Assembly (NCBI GenBank): GCA_949152475.1
Contig: OX424569.1
Location: 18,451,170 to 18,515,169 of the forward strand
Direction: 5' to 3'
From: Terebella lapidaria
Taxonomy: Eukaryota > Annelida > Polychaeta > Terebellida > Terebellidae
Length of the DNA stretch: 64,000 nucleotides
Positions within the stretch are counted from its first letter, which is position 1. The number at the start of each line of letters is the position of its first letter. Below the pieces are notes generated by a model, which was given only the letters and a program-made list of their open reading frames with translations, did no database searches and had not been told where the DNA came from. Positions 54,501 through 64,000 of this stretch are shown here, in pieces. The position numbers were made by a program, and so were the translations under genes.

Positions 54501-55415
54501 ATGCAAAGAAATATATTTGCTATAATATGTTTTAACTGTAAAATCATGGGTCAAAGCCAATACACATTGATAGGAAGTCCTCCTTTAAAGTAAAACTTGC
54601 TACAACTGCTTAAACTTGGAACACGTGCTTGTTTAGTACAATGTATGAAATGATACATACATGTGATTTAATGACTAAGTATGTCTAGCTGTGCCACACA
54701 TGGGCAAGAGTAGATCACATACATGTTTTATGCTAGTTACTACGGTTACAGGCGGTGTTAGTATCCAATACTTAGTAATCTAGGCAAATCTACCGAACAC
54801 AAACAAAAATCCACACATATCTGATAACAGAAACATCAAGAACAAGCACAAAAGCTGAGGTAAAGACCTACGGTAATTCTCACAACAATTACCATGATTA
54901 TATACATGTACTTACAACAAGATATCACAATTTTTCATTCTGTACTCGAGGTACAAATATCGGCAAATATCACAAAATCCCACAGGAGTTTATCAACATT
55001 ACATACATGTACATATGTCATATGTATTCACTCTTCAAAAACAAAATACAAGTATTTTTAAATATGGTTTGGCAAGACATCTCTACTTCTCCCCTATGTA
55101 TAGTATGGTGATTGTGATTCTTACAGCATTTTATAACTACAAAAAAACATGCTGTTGTGGTGAAAATGACTTGGATTTGGTGCCAATACATTAGTCGGAT
55201 TCCAAATCTAGAAATATTTAATGATTTCTAGGAATTTATAATGAAAGTAAATTTTTTGATCATGACTCAAATCATGAAACAACAAACCTCCATACATCAC
55301 AACAACTGCAATGCCCCAAATGTCACTTGGCAATGGAAGTAAATAAATTAACAAAACTCTGGCAGACACGCTGGGGTGGGCTAGCCGTATCCATGGGAAC
55401 CGAGGGAGAAGATGC
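51505..55415. other. Intergenic region between DNAJC27 and NAPRT (convergent)
   Basis: AT-rich sequence, no exon recognised on either strand. At about 51780-52055 an imperfect inverted pair ('ccgtattggtcctaatag...gcac' at 51779 and 'tattaggaccaatacggta' at 52037) marks a likely ~275-bp MITE. Part of the region should be NAPRT 3' UTR, but I cannot pick its poly(A) site. Confidence 0.45.
51779..52055. mobile_element. Probable MITE with inverted ends
   Basis: The left end 'taccgtattggtcctaatag' (from 51778) and the right end 'ctattaggaccaatacggta' (to 52055) are inverses. A GCGCGC-containing segment lies inside near the right end. No open frame. Confidence 0.6.
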
Positions 55416-56775
55416 CTAGGATAGCTCTCCAATTGGTGCGTTCTTCAGCCACAGGCTGTGAATGAACATGTACAGTTTGTCGCTCACCGACACCTACAGG
55501 GAAACAAATATAATCATTTACAGGGACATGTATCGTGGAATAACTTAAGTGGTACATAATGAGCATGACATGATGACTAGTGTCACATACCTTGTACGGT
55601 GTAGGATTCAGGGCTCGTTTGTGGTCTGTTCGGATTGTCCGTAGCGATTCCTGGGCCTTGTCTCGCAACTCCTTGAGACTGGGGCTTGACTGACAGATCT
55701 GACAAGTATTGGACACTGTGTGTTACCATATACTTTACTGACACAGAAAATTCAGCAGAATACCTAAATTTTACTTTGATTTTCACTACAGCTCAGCCAT
55801 GAAGGATTCCTGACAATCAATGCACACACACACAGTTTCATCATGTTTTGTGTCTTGTCAGAATATTTACCTTGCCGTTTTTCCACTGCGGTTTGTAGAG
55901 GGCCTCGACCCGCGCTGGACAGACGTATGCACGCTTGGACTCCTAGGATGAGAATGAGTCACAAAATCCCACAGGAATGTAACCAGCACGACAATAAAAC
56001 AAATCCATGTGAAACAATGTCTCCTTAATTGACGTCAAGGTACATGTGGACATGAAATACTAGCTTTTGAACATTTGCTTGTGAATAGATTACGTCATAT
56101 TTTTAGGCACCCTAGAATTTGACCCACCTGGAAGGGGTGTCTCACAAGAACACGATCGCCTTTTTTCGGTGGAGATTCGTCCGGTTGCTGGAGTAAATCC
56201 ACCAGCGCATTGCCTGTAACCATGAATAGAGTGCATGCAATCTTTGCTGTTTAGCTTAGTTTGCTTCATAATACTTACTCGAGCAAATTTCAGAACAGTC
56301 ATGACTTGAATTCAACGCCACAATAATGATATTGTTCTGACACCATGGACACAGATCTGACAAGACTGACTTCAGAAACCCGAATCTGGGTACATTGATA
56401 TGGAAAGTAAAATGACTGCTGATCAGTTCTGTTATTAGACCAAGACAATAGAACTGTGTCTCACCATCATGTCCGTAGAGTCGGTAGATGTCTTTACGTC
56501 CGGGCATCGTGACTTTTTCCACATCCTCACTCAACTTCATCCGCGGCTGGTGGTTCACTTCAACCAACTGTCAACAACAGAGTCATATATTAGCCATGGG
56601 ATACACGGCAGGCAAATAAATTCACATCACCATAGAGCAAAGATATAGACCTCGTAATCTGACCTTGAACTTGAAGACAACGACCTTGACTGACCTTGAA
56701 GACACAGCCGAGCGCAGGTTGTTTCTGACACGTGACCAGGTGGGTTCCGATCCCAAATGAGTCAATACAGTGTCC
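55416..56775 (-). CDS. NAPRT: Nicotinate phosphoribosyltransferase, C-terminal six exons
   Basis: NAPRT makes nicotinic acid mononucleotide from nicotinate and PRPP in the Preiss-Handler route to NAD. Exons (minus): 56695-56775, 56465-56567, 56128-56213, 55942-55871, 55698-55591 and 55493-55416, all GT-AG and in phase, give the last 175 residues. Visible stretches are [20 protein letters not shown], then [60 protein letters not shown] and the C-terminus KNAPIGELS. The FGIGTHLVT loop belongs to the phosphate-binding end of the active site. The N-terminal two thirds are not found in 56776-58492 and may lie beyond the DIRS copy outside the window, or be lost. Confidence 0.9.
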
Positions 56776-58492
56776 CTGTGACCATGGCAATGAAAACATC
56801 GGTAATTTACCATGGGCGAGAACATCACATCAAAGATCACGAACATTTTCTGATGATCATCAAAAAGCTACAATTTAGTAGCAAATTTTAATCTTTCTAA
56901 TGCAATTTGAGCATGATTTATTCAGATAATTCTGCATTATAATATAAGTTATTAAAATAGCAGGAAGCAGGTTTACAGCTTTTTAAAAGACAACACAGAT
57001 CTCCGCTAAACAGTATAGACAACACAGAACAACATCCAAAATGTGTCAGACAGAACGCCAAAGGTGAGCACAGAATACAACATAATCATCGAGCAAGTCA
57101 GATCAATTTCACCAGATTACATTGTTATTTATTTTACTTGGCCCGTTTCAAGTTTTCAGATCAAACAAATAAGAATACAGTCGATGATACAGATTCGAAA
57201 ATAAAGTGTGATGTGTTACTACATATACTGAAACTTGCACACAATAACTGACAGTGGAAAACATCTAATCAATGATCAGCACCCGGATTTAAATCAGCCG
57301 AATCTTTAGCGATTAGCTGTTGGTGACCAGTGTTCAACCCAAAGAATCATAAATGTGTCAGCCCCATTAGGAAATTGTAGAATCTGATTTGTAGAAAACC
57401 CAAGATTTCTGACATTGACAAAATACTAGTAACCATACACCTCTACAGATATACGCTGGACAATGATAGACAATGTGACGTAGAAATAGGTGTCAATATA
57501 CCGAAATCTAGACATGTAATATGAATTTAAACAAAGCATGTGCAGAATTAGAATTTTATGAAAATACATGTACCAAGAGCTCGTTAAATTTGAATCAGAT
57601 GTTTTTACTTCAATTAAAATGTTTATACATTTGTAACCATGTACCACTTGCTATAAATCGTTTTAGGAATTATGTAATACTGGTGTATTAAATCAAGATA
57701 TCGCAGATGTGGTGAAAGTTATCTGCTGCTGAAAGCCACATTAATCAACAAAGCCACAGCGATATACGATCAACAGCTACGCAGTTAAATGGTATGATGC
57801 CAGGCGGCGGAAAATTTGAAACATCATTATATCGTCAGAACTAAATATTTCTGGGGGTCATCTCAATGAATTACGGCAAAAGGAGGCCTATAGAACATTG
57901 ATAATGTATTGGGAGAAAGCACGTCTACTAATCACACGGTTGCTTCTGTGTGTATAGTGTATGCCACGTACAGGGACATAATATTTATTATTACGTTATT
58001 TTGGAATACTACGACACACAGGAACAACCGTGGATGTGGTTAAGGCATTGGCTAAGTACAGCGGTGGACTGATTCTACAAGCGTTTTGAGAAGACCCCTG
58101 ACACCGATAGCGAATACTTGCCTGAGGGGGGCCGGTCTCTAGAGCTACTTGCTGTGTTTATACAGAGTTTGGTACATATTTGTGGGAGGGGGAGGGGGGA
58201 CGCGTTCAGTGACAAGTGCCGAGAGAAAGCAGAAAAACAATGTGTTAAAAACTGTCTGCAAAGAAAAAGAGTTCTACCTGCGAGAATGAATCTGAAGCAA
58301 TTCTGCTAGTTATTTTATCATATTTCTATCGAAATCTTGAGAGCGCATTACATATTTCCAAAATTTAGGCATTTTAACAAACAATGTCTAGCTCACCACA
58401 TATTTTACATGTGTACAAATTACCGATGCATGCGCAAAGCTTGTGTATGATGTACAGGGTGCCGAAATTGTTCCAGCTTCTAAAAGGAAGTT
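56776..58492. other. Putative NAPRT intron, no exon recognised
   Basis: AT-rich, without a NAPRT-like exon on the minus strand. A short open frame at 58118-58309 (plus) has no recognisable feature. Confidence 0.4.
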
Positions 58493-59218
58493 TTAACTTG
58501 TTTAAAACCAGTATTTATTACATACCTACCTCTATAATAAACTCTTTGGGTAATCTTACCTTGGCATTCAAAGAAGAGGAGAGAGAAATGAATGTCACAA
58601 GAATTTTCTCAAAATTCCTGACATCCATCTCGAACTCGAAATTGAAGGAAATTACTCTCACACATCTCAGATTCCCCGCGGTGTAGATGTGACGTCACAC
58701 CGGTCATATGATTGACCTTAACCGCCATTAATTTGCCCACCTGGTTAAGGCAGGGGAGGCGGGAGGGAGAATAATCGTGTTTATTATAGAGGTAGGTATG
58801 TAATAAATACTGGTTTTAAACAAGTTAAAACTTCCTATTTATTGCCATACCACTACCTCTATAATAAACTCTTTGGGTTATATCAGAATAACCAAAGGAG
58901 GTGGGTTTAACCCTCTCCCGGGAATTTCATCACCGATGTGTGAGAGTAGGAAATATCCATTGAAAGTAGTAAATATTGTGTTTTACTTTTAAATTATAAT
59001 TTTAAGTCGAAAATACATATTTACAGGATATTTACAACTATACCATAATACACGCCTGAATTACCTTCAGATGCATGGAGACGAGCAGGGGCTCTGCAGA
59101 GGTGACTTTCCTCTTGCAGAAGAACAAAAATTTCCCTCGCCAAAGAAGAGGAGCAACTCCCCTGGGAGTCGACCTCAGGTGCATCTGTACAGAGGCGTGC
59201 TGATCTATTTACAGGTAT

Positions 59219-61729
59219 CTACAGCTGGACTACACGCTCCGCCGCCACCAGTCGTCCAAGCTGGAGGCCGGAGTCATCCTCCCAAGCTAACTCCCTGAGA
59301 TAGAAAGAAGTGAATGTGTTATGAGATTTCCAGGTACAGGCAGACATGACATCATTCAGAGACCCTTTATTTGTAAAGGCAAGTGAAGCCGCGAGAGCCC
59401 TCACATCATGCGCTTTGACTCTGAAACCTGTGGATTTTTTCGCCTGTGACTTTTCATAGCAAAATCTAACACACTTCTTGATCCAAGATGAGATCGTAGC
59501 AGGACGGATATCATTTGGAAAATCCTTAAGATAGGACACGAAAAGCAAACGCTTGCCGAGATGCAGCTCACGCGTACGATTAACGTAGATGCGGAGGGCT
59601 CGCACGGGACAAAGCTTCGCGTCTTCCTCCAGGCCCGGCCCCAGAGAAGGAGTCAGGGCGGGAATGGAAAAGCTCAATAATGGCGTACCTGCTAATTGAG
59701 TTTTGGCCAGAAAGGAGGGAATGACTCCGAGGAGAACCGAGGAGCCATCCGACTTCCACTTAACTTTGGAAAAGGACAGAGCGTGAAGCTCACTCCGTCG
59801 CTTCCCGGAAGCCAGAGCCAAAAGGAAGACCGTCTTAAACGTCAGCAACTTTAGTGAGGCCCGCTCAAGGGGTTCGAACGGATCTTTTCTTAAGACGTTG
59901 AGAACAAGCGATAGATCCCACTCAGGAACCGGGTTCCTAGCTTTCGGTCTTTCGATCTCGAAACTATTAATCAACGCAGTCAAACCTTGATCATGACCAA
60001 AATCGATCCCAAGTTTGGGTTTTAGAGTCTTCGCGATAGCCGTACGGTAACCCGCGATCGTGGATGGAGCTCGCCCTTCATTGAACTTTTCGAGAAGAAA
60101 TTCGGAAATTAGGGGAGCATCGACTCTGAAAGGACTAACCTTCCGGCGACGACACCAAGCACAGAAGGAAGTCCACTTCGATTGGTAGACTGCCAAAGAA
60201 GATTTTCGATTTGATCGGGCGATCCTAGCGGACACCTCCCTTGAAAATCCCTTCTTTCGGAAACATCGCTCGACAATATCCAGGCATGAAGCTTCAGACT
60301 TGCGGGAGCCTGATGGAACATGCTGGAACGAGGTTGTTTGAGGAGGTCCCACCGATCCGGAAGCTGACGAGGGAAGTCTACTATCAACTCCAGAAGGTCC
60401 GGGAACCACGACCTCTGCGGTAGACACGGAGCAATCAGCAGGAGGCGACACTGGTGAGTCCGAAACTTGGCGATCACCTTGTCCAACAACACCGCTGGGG
60501 GGTAAGCATACGCGTACATGCCCTCCCAGGACGTCGACATCGCATCCACTGACATGGCCGTGGGATCGGGAATGGGAGACACAAACGAAGGAAGTTTGTG
60601 GTTCCACCGGGTCGCAAACAAATCGACCATCGGCGTGCCCCATAGGCCGCAGAGAGATTGGAATACCCTGGGGGCAAGACTCCACTCCATGGCCTGGACC
60701 TGGACCCTCCGGGAGAGGCGGTCCGCCCAAACATTCATATGACCAGGGATATGCCTCGCGAAAAGCGAAATACCCCGGTCGTGACACCAGAGCAGGAGGT
60801 CGATAGCGGCCTGGCACAGCGACTGGGACTTCGTACCGCCCTGCTTGTTGATGTAAGCGACAACGGTGGAGTTGTCGGTGGCCACCAACACAGCCTGATT
60901 GAGGAAATGTGTTTCCCAATGCCTGAGAGCCAAGAACACGGCCTCCAGTTCCAACAGGTTTATGTGCCATTCCTGCTGAGACGAAGACCAGGTGCCCGAG
61001 ACCTCGCTGTCGTCCCAGTGAGCGCCCCAGCCGTCCATACTGGCATCCGTAAATACGTGCCTGGATGGAAGCGGCCGGCGGAATGACGACCCTCGGAGCA
61101 GATTGACGGGATCCAGCCACCATTGCAGATGGGAAACGACTTCCGGAGAGACCTGCACGAGCTGGGATCTGTCTCCCGTGACCTGGGACCATTGAGAGTG
61201 TAGATGCCGCTGAATAGGCCGCATGTGCAGGCGGCCCAACGGAACTAACTTTTCCGTGGACGCCAGCATCCCGAGAAGGGACTGCCAGCGTCTGGCCGTC
61301 TGTGGAATGCGACGAAGGAAGCCTTCTGACAGCACGGATAATTTTGACTGACGATCCAGCGTCGGCAACACAGTCTCTGAGGTAGTCTGATAACGATACC
61401 CCAAGAAGACGAAGTCTCGACGCGGTGACAAGTCGGACTTTTTTTGGTTGATTTTGAACCCCATCCGTGAGCATAGATTTACCACAAACTGTGCTTGGAC
61501 GATCAGCGTTTCGCGACAATGGTGCCGGATTAGCCAATCGTCGAGATATTGGTGGATAAAAATCCCCCGCTTGTGGGCGAGAATCTGGACTTCCCGAGCC
61601 ACCATGGTGAAAATCCACGGCGCTGTCGATAATCCGAACGGGAGCGCCCGAAACTGCCATACGCGGCCGAGATAGAGAAATCTCAGGTATTTGCGAACTG
61701 CAGGTTTCATTGGAATATGGAATAGGCAT
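59219..61729 (-). CDS. DIRS tyrosine recombinase frame (fossil)
   Basis: An 836-codon frame. The recognisable part is the C-terminal tyrosine recombinase (from about CLDIVERCFRKKGFSREVSA on) with ASGKRRSELHAL, the HDVR motif and the terminal Tyr region HNTFTSFY. The upstream part overlaps, in another frame, the RNase H-containing frame; overlapping frames of this kind are a family habit of DIRS elements, so the upstream part is probably not all translated. Confidence 0.75.
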   Translation of the reverse strand: MPIPYSNETCSSQIPEISLSRPRMAVSGAPVRIIDSAVDFHHGGSGSPDSRPQAGDFYPPISRRLANPAPLSRNADRPSTVCGKSMLTDGVQNQPKKVRLVTASRLRLLGVSLSDYLRDCVADAGSSVKIIRAVRRLPSSHSTDGQTLAVPSRDAGVHGKVSSVGPPAHAAYSAASTLSMVPGHGRQIPARAGLSGSRFPSAMVAGSRQSAPRVVIPPAASIQARIYGCQYGRLGRSLGRQRGLGHLVFVSAGMAHKPVGTGGRVLGSQALGNTFPQSGCVGGHRQLHRCRLHQQAGRYEVPVAVPGRYRPPALVSRPGYFAFREAYPWSYECLGGPPLPEGPGPGHGVESCPQGIPISLRPMGHADGRFVCDPVEPQTSFVCVSHSRSHGHVSGCDVDVLGGHVRVCLPPSGVVGQGDRQVSDSPVSPPADCSVSTAEVVVPGPSGVDSRLPSSASGSVGPPQTTSFQHVPSGSRKSEASCLDIVERCFRKKGFSREVSARIARSNRKSSLAVYQSKWTSFCAWCRRRKVSPFRVDAPLISEFLLEKFNEGRAPSTIAGYRTAIAKTLKPKLGIDFGHDQGLTALINSFEIERPKARNPVPEWDLSLVLNVLRKDPFEPLERASLKLLTFKTVFLLALASGKRRSELHALSFSKVKWKSDGSSVLLGVIPSFLAKTQLAGTPLLSFSIPALTPSLGPGLEEDAKLCPVRALRIYVNRTRELHLGKRLLFVSYLKDFPNDIRPATISSWIKKCVRFCYEKSQAKKSTGFRVKAHDVRALAASLAFTNKGSLNDVMSACTWKSHNTFTSFYLRELAWEDDSGLQLGRLVAAERVVQL

Positions 61730-63933
61730 CTTTGAGATCGATCGTTACCACCCACGAATCGCGAGGCATGACTGAACGAACTTGCTCCGGCGTTTCCATG
61801 GAAAACGTCGGCACTATTAAGAACTTGTTCAACGGAGAAAGATCTATCACTGGTCTCCAACCCCCCGACGCTTTGGGAACCACAAACAACACGCTGTAGA
61901 ACCCGGGAGTGTCCCCGGGAGCAGGTTCTATCGCTTGTTTCTCGATCATCGCCGTTATCTCCTCGTGGAGAACACGGCGGCGTTCTGGATCGTTTGGAAG
62001 AGTGAAACCCCTTGGGACGGGCGATAACGGTGGCAATTTCTCGAATTTCAGGCCGAATCCTCGACGGAGCGTCGAGACGACCCAGGGGCAAGCCCCGAGC
62101 CGCTCCCACTCTTTCCAAAACAGAATTAAACGAGCTCCTACGGGCTCGTCTGAGGAAGGAATATCGACCGAAACGAGCTGACCATGCAGCTCTTCTCGAC
62201 ACTCGAGCAAAGGATCCGGCCCGGAATCCGAAGCTATACGTACCCGGTTTCTTTTCCCCTGCGGGCTTGGGAGCCTCTCCGCGTCCTCGGCCTCGGCCAC
62301 GACCACGGTCTCCTCGGGTGCTGCCGGCAGAGGCCCCGCGAAAGGGCAACCCTGAGGCCCTGCCTCTCGCTCTACCACGGCCACGAGTCGGCTGTTGCTG
62401 AGGCTGAGACTGCTGAACTGCAGACTGGGGCTTCTTAAAGGCCGAAACCATCTGTTGTGTGAGGCGTTCCAGAGACTTCGACTGGCTCAGGAGGGCATTG
62501 GAAGTAGAGGACTTCGCGGCCTTCTCGTCGGCCTCCTTCTTCACCTCCCGCAACTCCGCAGAACGGTCAGGGAGTAGAAGTGAAGTAGGGGCTCCGGAAG
62601 AGGGGATAACGGGGTGGAGAACTCTCATGTCTGTCATGAGCTGGTCCGGAACCTCGAACTTGAGGGATGAGAGGAAGGCGTCACGCCGCCACAACTCGGA
62701 CACCCAGAGTGAGTGGGAGTCCAGGGCCACCTTGTCACCGACACCTTTGCCAATGGAGGTGACCAATGAAGCGCAGCTCAATAAGGCTTCTGCCAAATCA
62801 TCCCGGTCGACGTCAGGGTTGTCCAGGACCTGGTCACGGCACTGAAGAATGGCCCGTCTCGTAGCCATCGACAGCCAGTCCATGGCCGAATCCGTGGCCA
62901 GCCCCACTCGAAACGTGTGCTGCAGCTCCGCCAAGGCCGCCCATGGGATCTCCACGGCCTTAGGCTCCTTGAAAAAGGCGTAATGGGGGTGATGCCTCCT
63001 CAAAGCTGTAGGCTTGTCGTCCAACTCCGACGACGTATAGTAGTCGTTGACAGACGGGCGAGCAGGATACGCGCCAATCGCCGACTTGTTGGACCTGATG
63101 GTCTCGTCCATGCGCTCCTGCATGGAGCCGCGAACTCCCTGTGACAGAGGGAACCGTAAGGCGTCCTTCGACGGCCGGGGGTGCTCTATCTCAGAAGAGA
63201 TCATCGAACGAGCCACCTTCTTGACTGGGGCCGGAGCATGCTCTTCGGGCCACAAACCCGGGAGGACCCTCTTCACAAAATCCAACTTCTCCCCCCAAGA
63301 GAGAGGGTCGTCGGACTCGGGCTGGTCCGCCTCCTGGTCCGGGTCCGCCTTACGCTTTCGCGGAAGCGTGAGGCCTGACGGGCCAGGTAACGGCTGGTCA
63401 GCCGACTGAGAGACCTGTAGGGAAGGTTCCTCATCTGAAGACGGCTCTTCCCTAAGCAGAGGGGAAGACGGGGGCGGTGGCGGCTGTGGAGGCGTGAACC
63501 TCGCCAGAAACTGCTGCCACTGGCCTAACATCTCTTCCCGAAAAGACTGAAGCTCGCCCCTAAGGCGCTGCTCTGACGTCGTGGAAGAGCTCCCCTGGAC
63601 AGGAACACCGGACGGCTCCGACGCACGGGAAGACCCTTGGTCCGCCAACTGGGCGAAGGACAACATACCCTGGCTAGAGGCGACGAAACCGGAGGGCAGG
63701 GCCGTAAGAGGGGAATCGTCCTTGATATCCTCGGCGATCTGAAACACACAGGGCGAATCAGAAAAAGGAAACTCTGGAAACCGTGGAGACATGGAAACTC
63801 CAGGAACCCATGGGTTTGGACGGCTCATGGCCCTTGGCTCCCGGCCCCTACTGGCCACGGCTCCGGTAGCCACGGCCTGGGGTCCAGTAACCGACGGGAA
63901 ATCGGGTGCCGGCGGCCGTATCACTGGCGACAC
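60109..63933 (-). CDS. DIRS gag-like, reverse transcriptase and RNase H region (fossil)
   Basis: A long frame that begins with a Pro/Ser-rich gag-like section with an RG-rich stretch (GRGRARGRASG). It then covers reverse transcriptase (FGLSTAPWIFTMVAREVQIL, YLDDWLIRH) and RNase H (VFTDASMDGWGAHW, ATDNSTVVAYINKQGG). Some of the reverse transcriptase N-terminal part is read in a different frame (61707-62384). The element is broken and no full product is claimed. Confidence 0.75.
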   Translation of the reverse strand: MSPVIRPPAPDFPSVTGPQAVATGAVASRGREPRAMSRPNPWVPGVSMSPRFPEFPFSDSPCVFQIAEDIKDDSPLTALPSGFVASSQGMLSFAQLADQGSSRASEPSGVPVQGSSSTTSEQRLRGELQSFREEMLGQWQQFLARFTPPQPPPPPSSPLLREEPSSDEEPSLQVSQSADQPLPGPSGLTLPRKRKADPDQEADQPESDDPLSWGEKLDFVKRVLPGLWPEEHAPAPVKKVARSMISSEIEHPRPSKDALRFPLSQGVRGSMQERMDETIRSNKSAIGAYPARPSVNDYYTSSELDDKPTALRRHHPHYAFFKEPKAVEIPWAALAELQHTFRVGLATDSAMDWLSMATRRAILQCRDQVLDNPDVDRDDLAEALLSCASLVTSIGKGVGDKVALDSHSLWVSELWRRDAFLSSLKFEVPDQLMTDMRVLHPVIPSSGAPTSLLLPDRSAELREVKKEADEKAAKSSTSNALLSQSKSLERLTQQMVSAFKKPQSAVQQSQPQQQPTRGRGRARGRASGLPFRGASAGSTRGDRGRGRGRGRGEAPKPAGEKKPGTYSFGFRAGSFARVSRRAAWSARFGRYSFLRRARRSSFNSVLERVGAARGLPLGRLDAPSRIRPEIREIATVIARPKGFHSSKRSRTPPCSPRGDNGDDRETSDRTCSRGHSRVLQRVVCGSQSVGGLETSDRSFSVEQVLNSADVFHGNAGASSFSHASRFVGGNDRSQRCLFHIPMKPAVRKYLRFLYLGRVWQFRALPFGLSTAPWIFTMVAREVQILAHKRGIFIHQYLDDWLIRHHCRETLIVQAQFVVNLCSRMGFKINQKKSDLSPRRDFVFLGYRYQTTSETVLPTLDRQSKLSVLSEGFLRRIPQTARRWQSLLGMLASTEKLVPLGRLHMRPIQRHLHSQWSQVTGDRSQLVQVSPEVVSHLQWWLDPVNLLRGSSFRRPLPSRHVFTDASMDGWGAHWDDSEVSGTWSSSQQEWHINLLELEAVFLALRHWETHFLNQAVLVATDNSTVVAYINKQGGTKSQSLCQAAIDLLLWCHDRGISLFARHIPGHMNVWADRLSRRVQVQAMEWSLAPRVFQSLCGLWGTPMVDLFATRWNHKLPSFVSPIPDPTAMSVDAMSTSWEGMYAYAYPPAVLLDKVIAKFRTHQCRLLLIAPCLPQRSWFPDLLELIVDFPRQLPDRWDLLKQPRSSMFHQAPASLKLHAWILSSDVSERRDFQGRCPLGSPDQIENLLWQSTNRSGLPSVLGVVAGRLVLSESMLP

Positions 63934-64000
63934 GGGCCCGGACCGAAATCCGCCCTGGCTATGGGGTTGAAACCCAGCTCCGGGGGCAGGTGCCCGACCC

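Larger units (their letters stand above)
58493..64000 (-). mobile_element. DIRS-like tyrosine-recombinase retroelement, copy 2, continues past the window
   Basis: It runs on the minus strand. Its right side (58493-58836) is a 344-bp fold-back module whose ends 'aggaagttttaacttg' and its inverse match the module at 50224-50572, followed by the inverted end with 'ttgccataccactacctct'. Parts in order on the minus strand are a gag-like section, reverse transcriptase, RNase H and tyrosine recombinase. The sequence is very close to copy 1 where they overlap. It is broken, with about two breaks in the frames visible here, and cut by the window edge. It appears to be a fairly young fossil. Confidence 0.85.

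Noticed and set aside
59219-61729. Treating the whole 836-codon frame as one recombinase protein
   Set aside because: Its first half overlaps the RNase H-bearing frame and has no recombinase features; only the C-terminal part is recognisable.

Overview
The window is nuclear DNA from an animal, most likely a marine invertebrate. The evidence is split host genes with GT-AG introns (epsilon-tubulin, DNAJC27, a NAPRT fragment and two RING/NHL genes of the TRIM type), long AT-rich introns, and a heavy, layered load of transposable elements (Tc1, Ty3/Gypsy, DIRS, rolling-circle-like repeats, MITEs). I cannot decide between mollusc, echinoderm, hemichordate or cephalochordate from sequence alone.

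Layout. 1-14093 is mostly repeats: arrays of ~135-138 bp units and related elements rich in AGGTCA/TGACCT half-sites, a complete-looking Tc1 transposon (527-2104), a two-exon candidate of unknown identity (5824-6118), and a nested stack of insertions at 11135-14093. 14971-31417 (minus) is a complete epsilon-tubulin gene (TUBE1) in 12 coding exons that I could place to the base. Its 9.2-kb intron 5 holds two plus-strand RING/NHL genes (18754-21299 and 23699-25204). TUBE1 intron 1 holds a repeat element with near-identical ~442-bp tandem units, and a 119-bp perfect palindrome. 31979-39770 is a young-looking Ty3/Gypsy LTR element, followed by an old related solo LTR (40503-41093). 42538-50836 (plus) is DNAJC27 (Rab-like GTPase plus J domain). 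Its last intron is filled by a broken DIRS copy that in turn carries a 1.96-kb rolling-circle-like insertion. 55416-56775 (minus) is the C-terminal third of nicotinate phosphoribosyltransferase (NAPRT). 58493-64000 is a second DIRS copy on the minus strand that runs off the window.

How it fits together. TUBE1 and DNAJC27 are head to head. Without the Gypsy element and the solo LTR their start codons would be about 2.7 kb apart. Both RING/NHL genes look like tandem paralogues living as nested genes on the strand opposite their host. The repeats record an order of insertion, because several empty sites are visible inside the window: an internal copy of the same repeat, or the second DIRS copy, shows the site before insertion. 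The most unusual material is the family of elements with matching hairpin-plus-box termini carrying ordered nuclear-receptor-like half-sites, and a MITE-like element built from 21-bp units with 8-bp palindromic cores.
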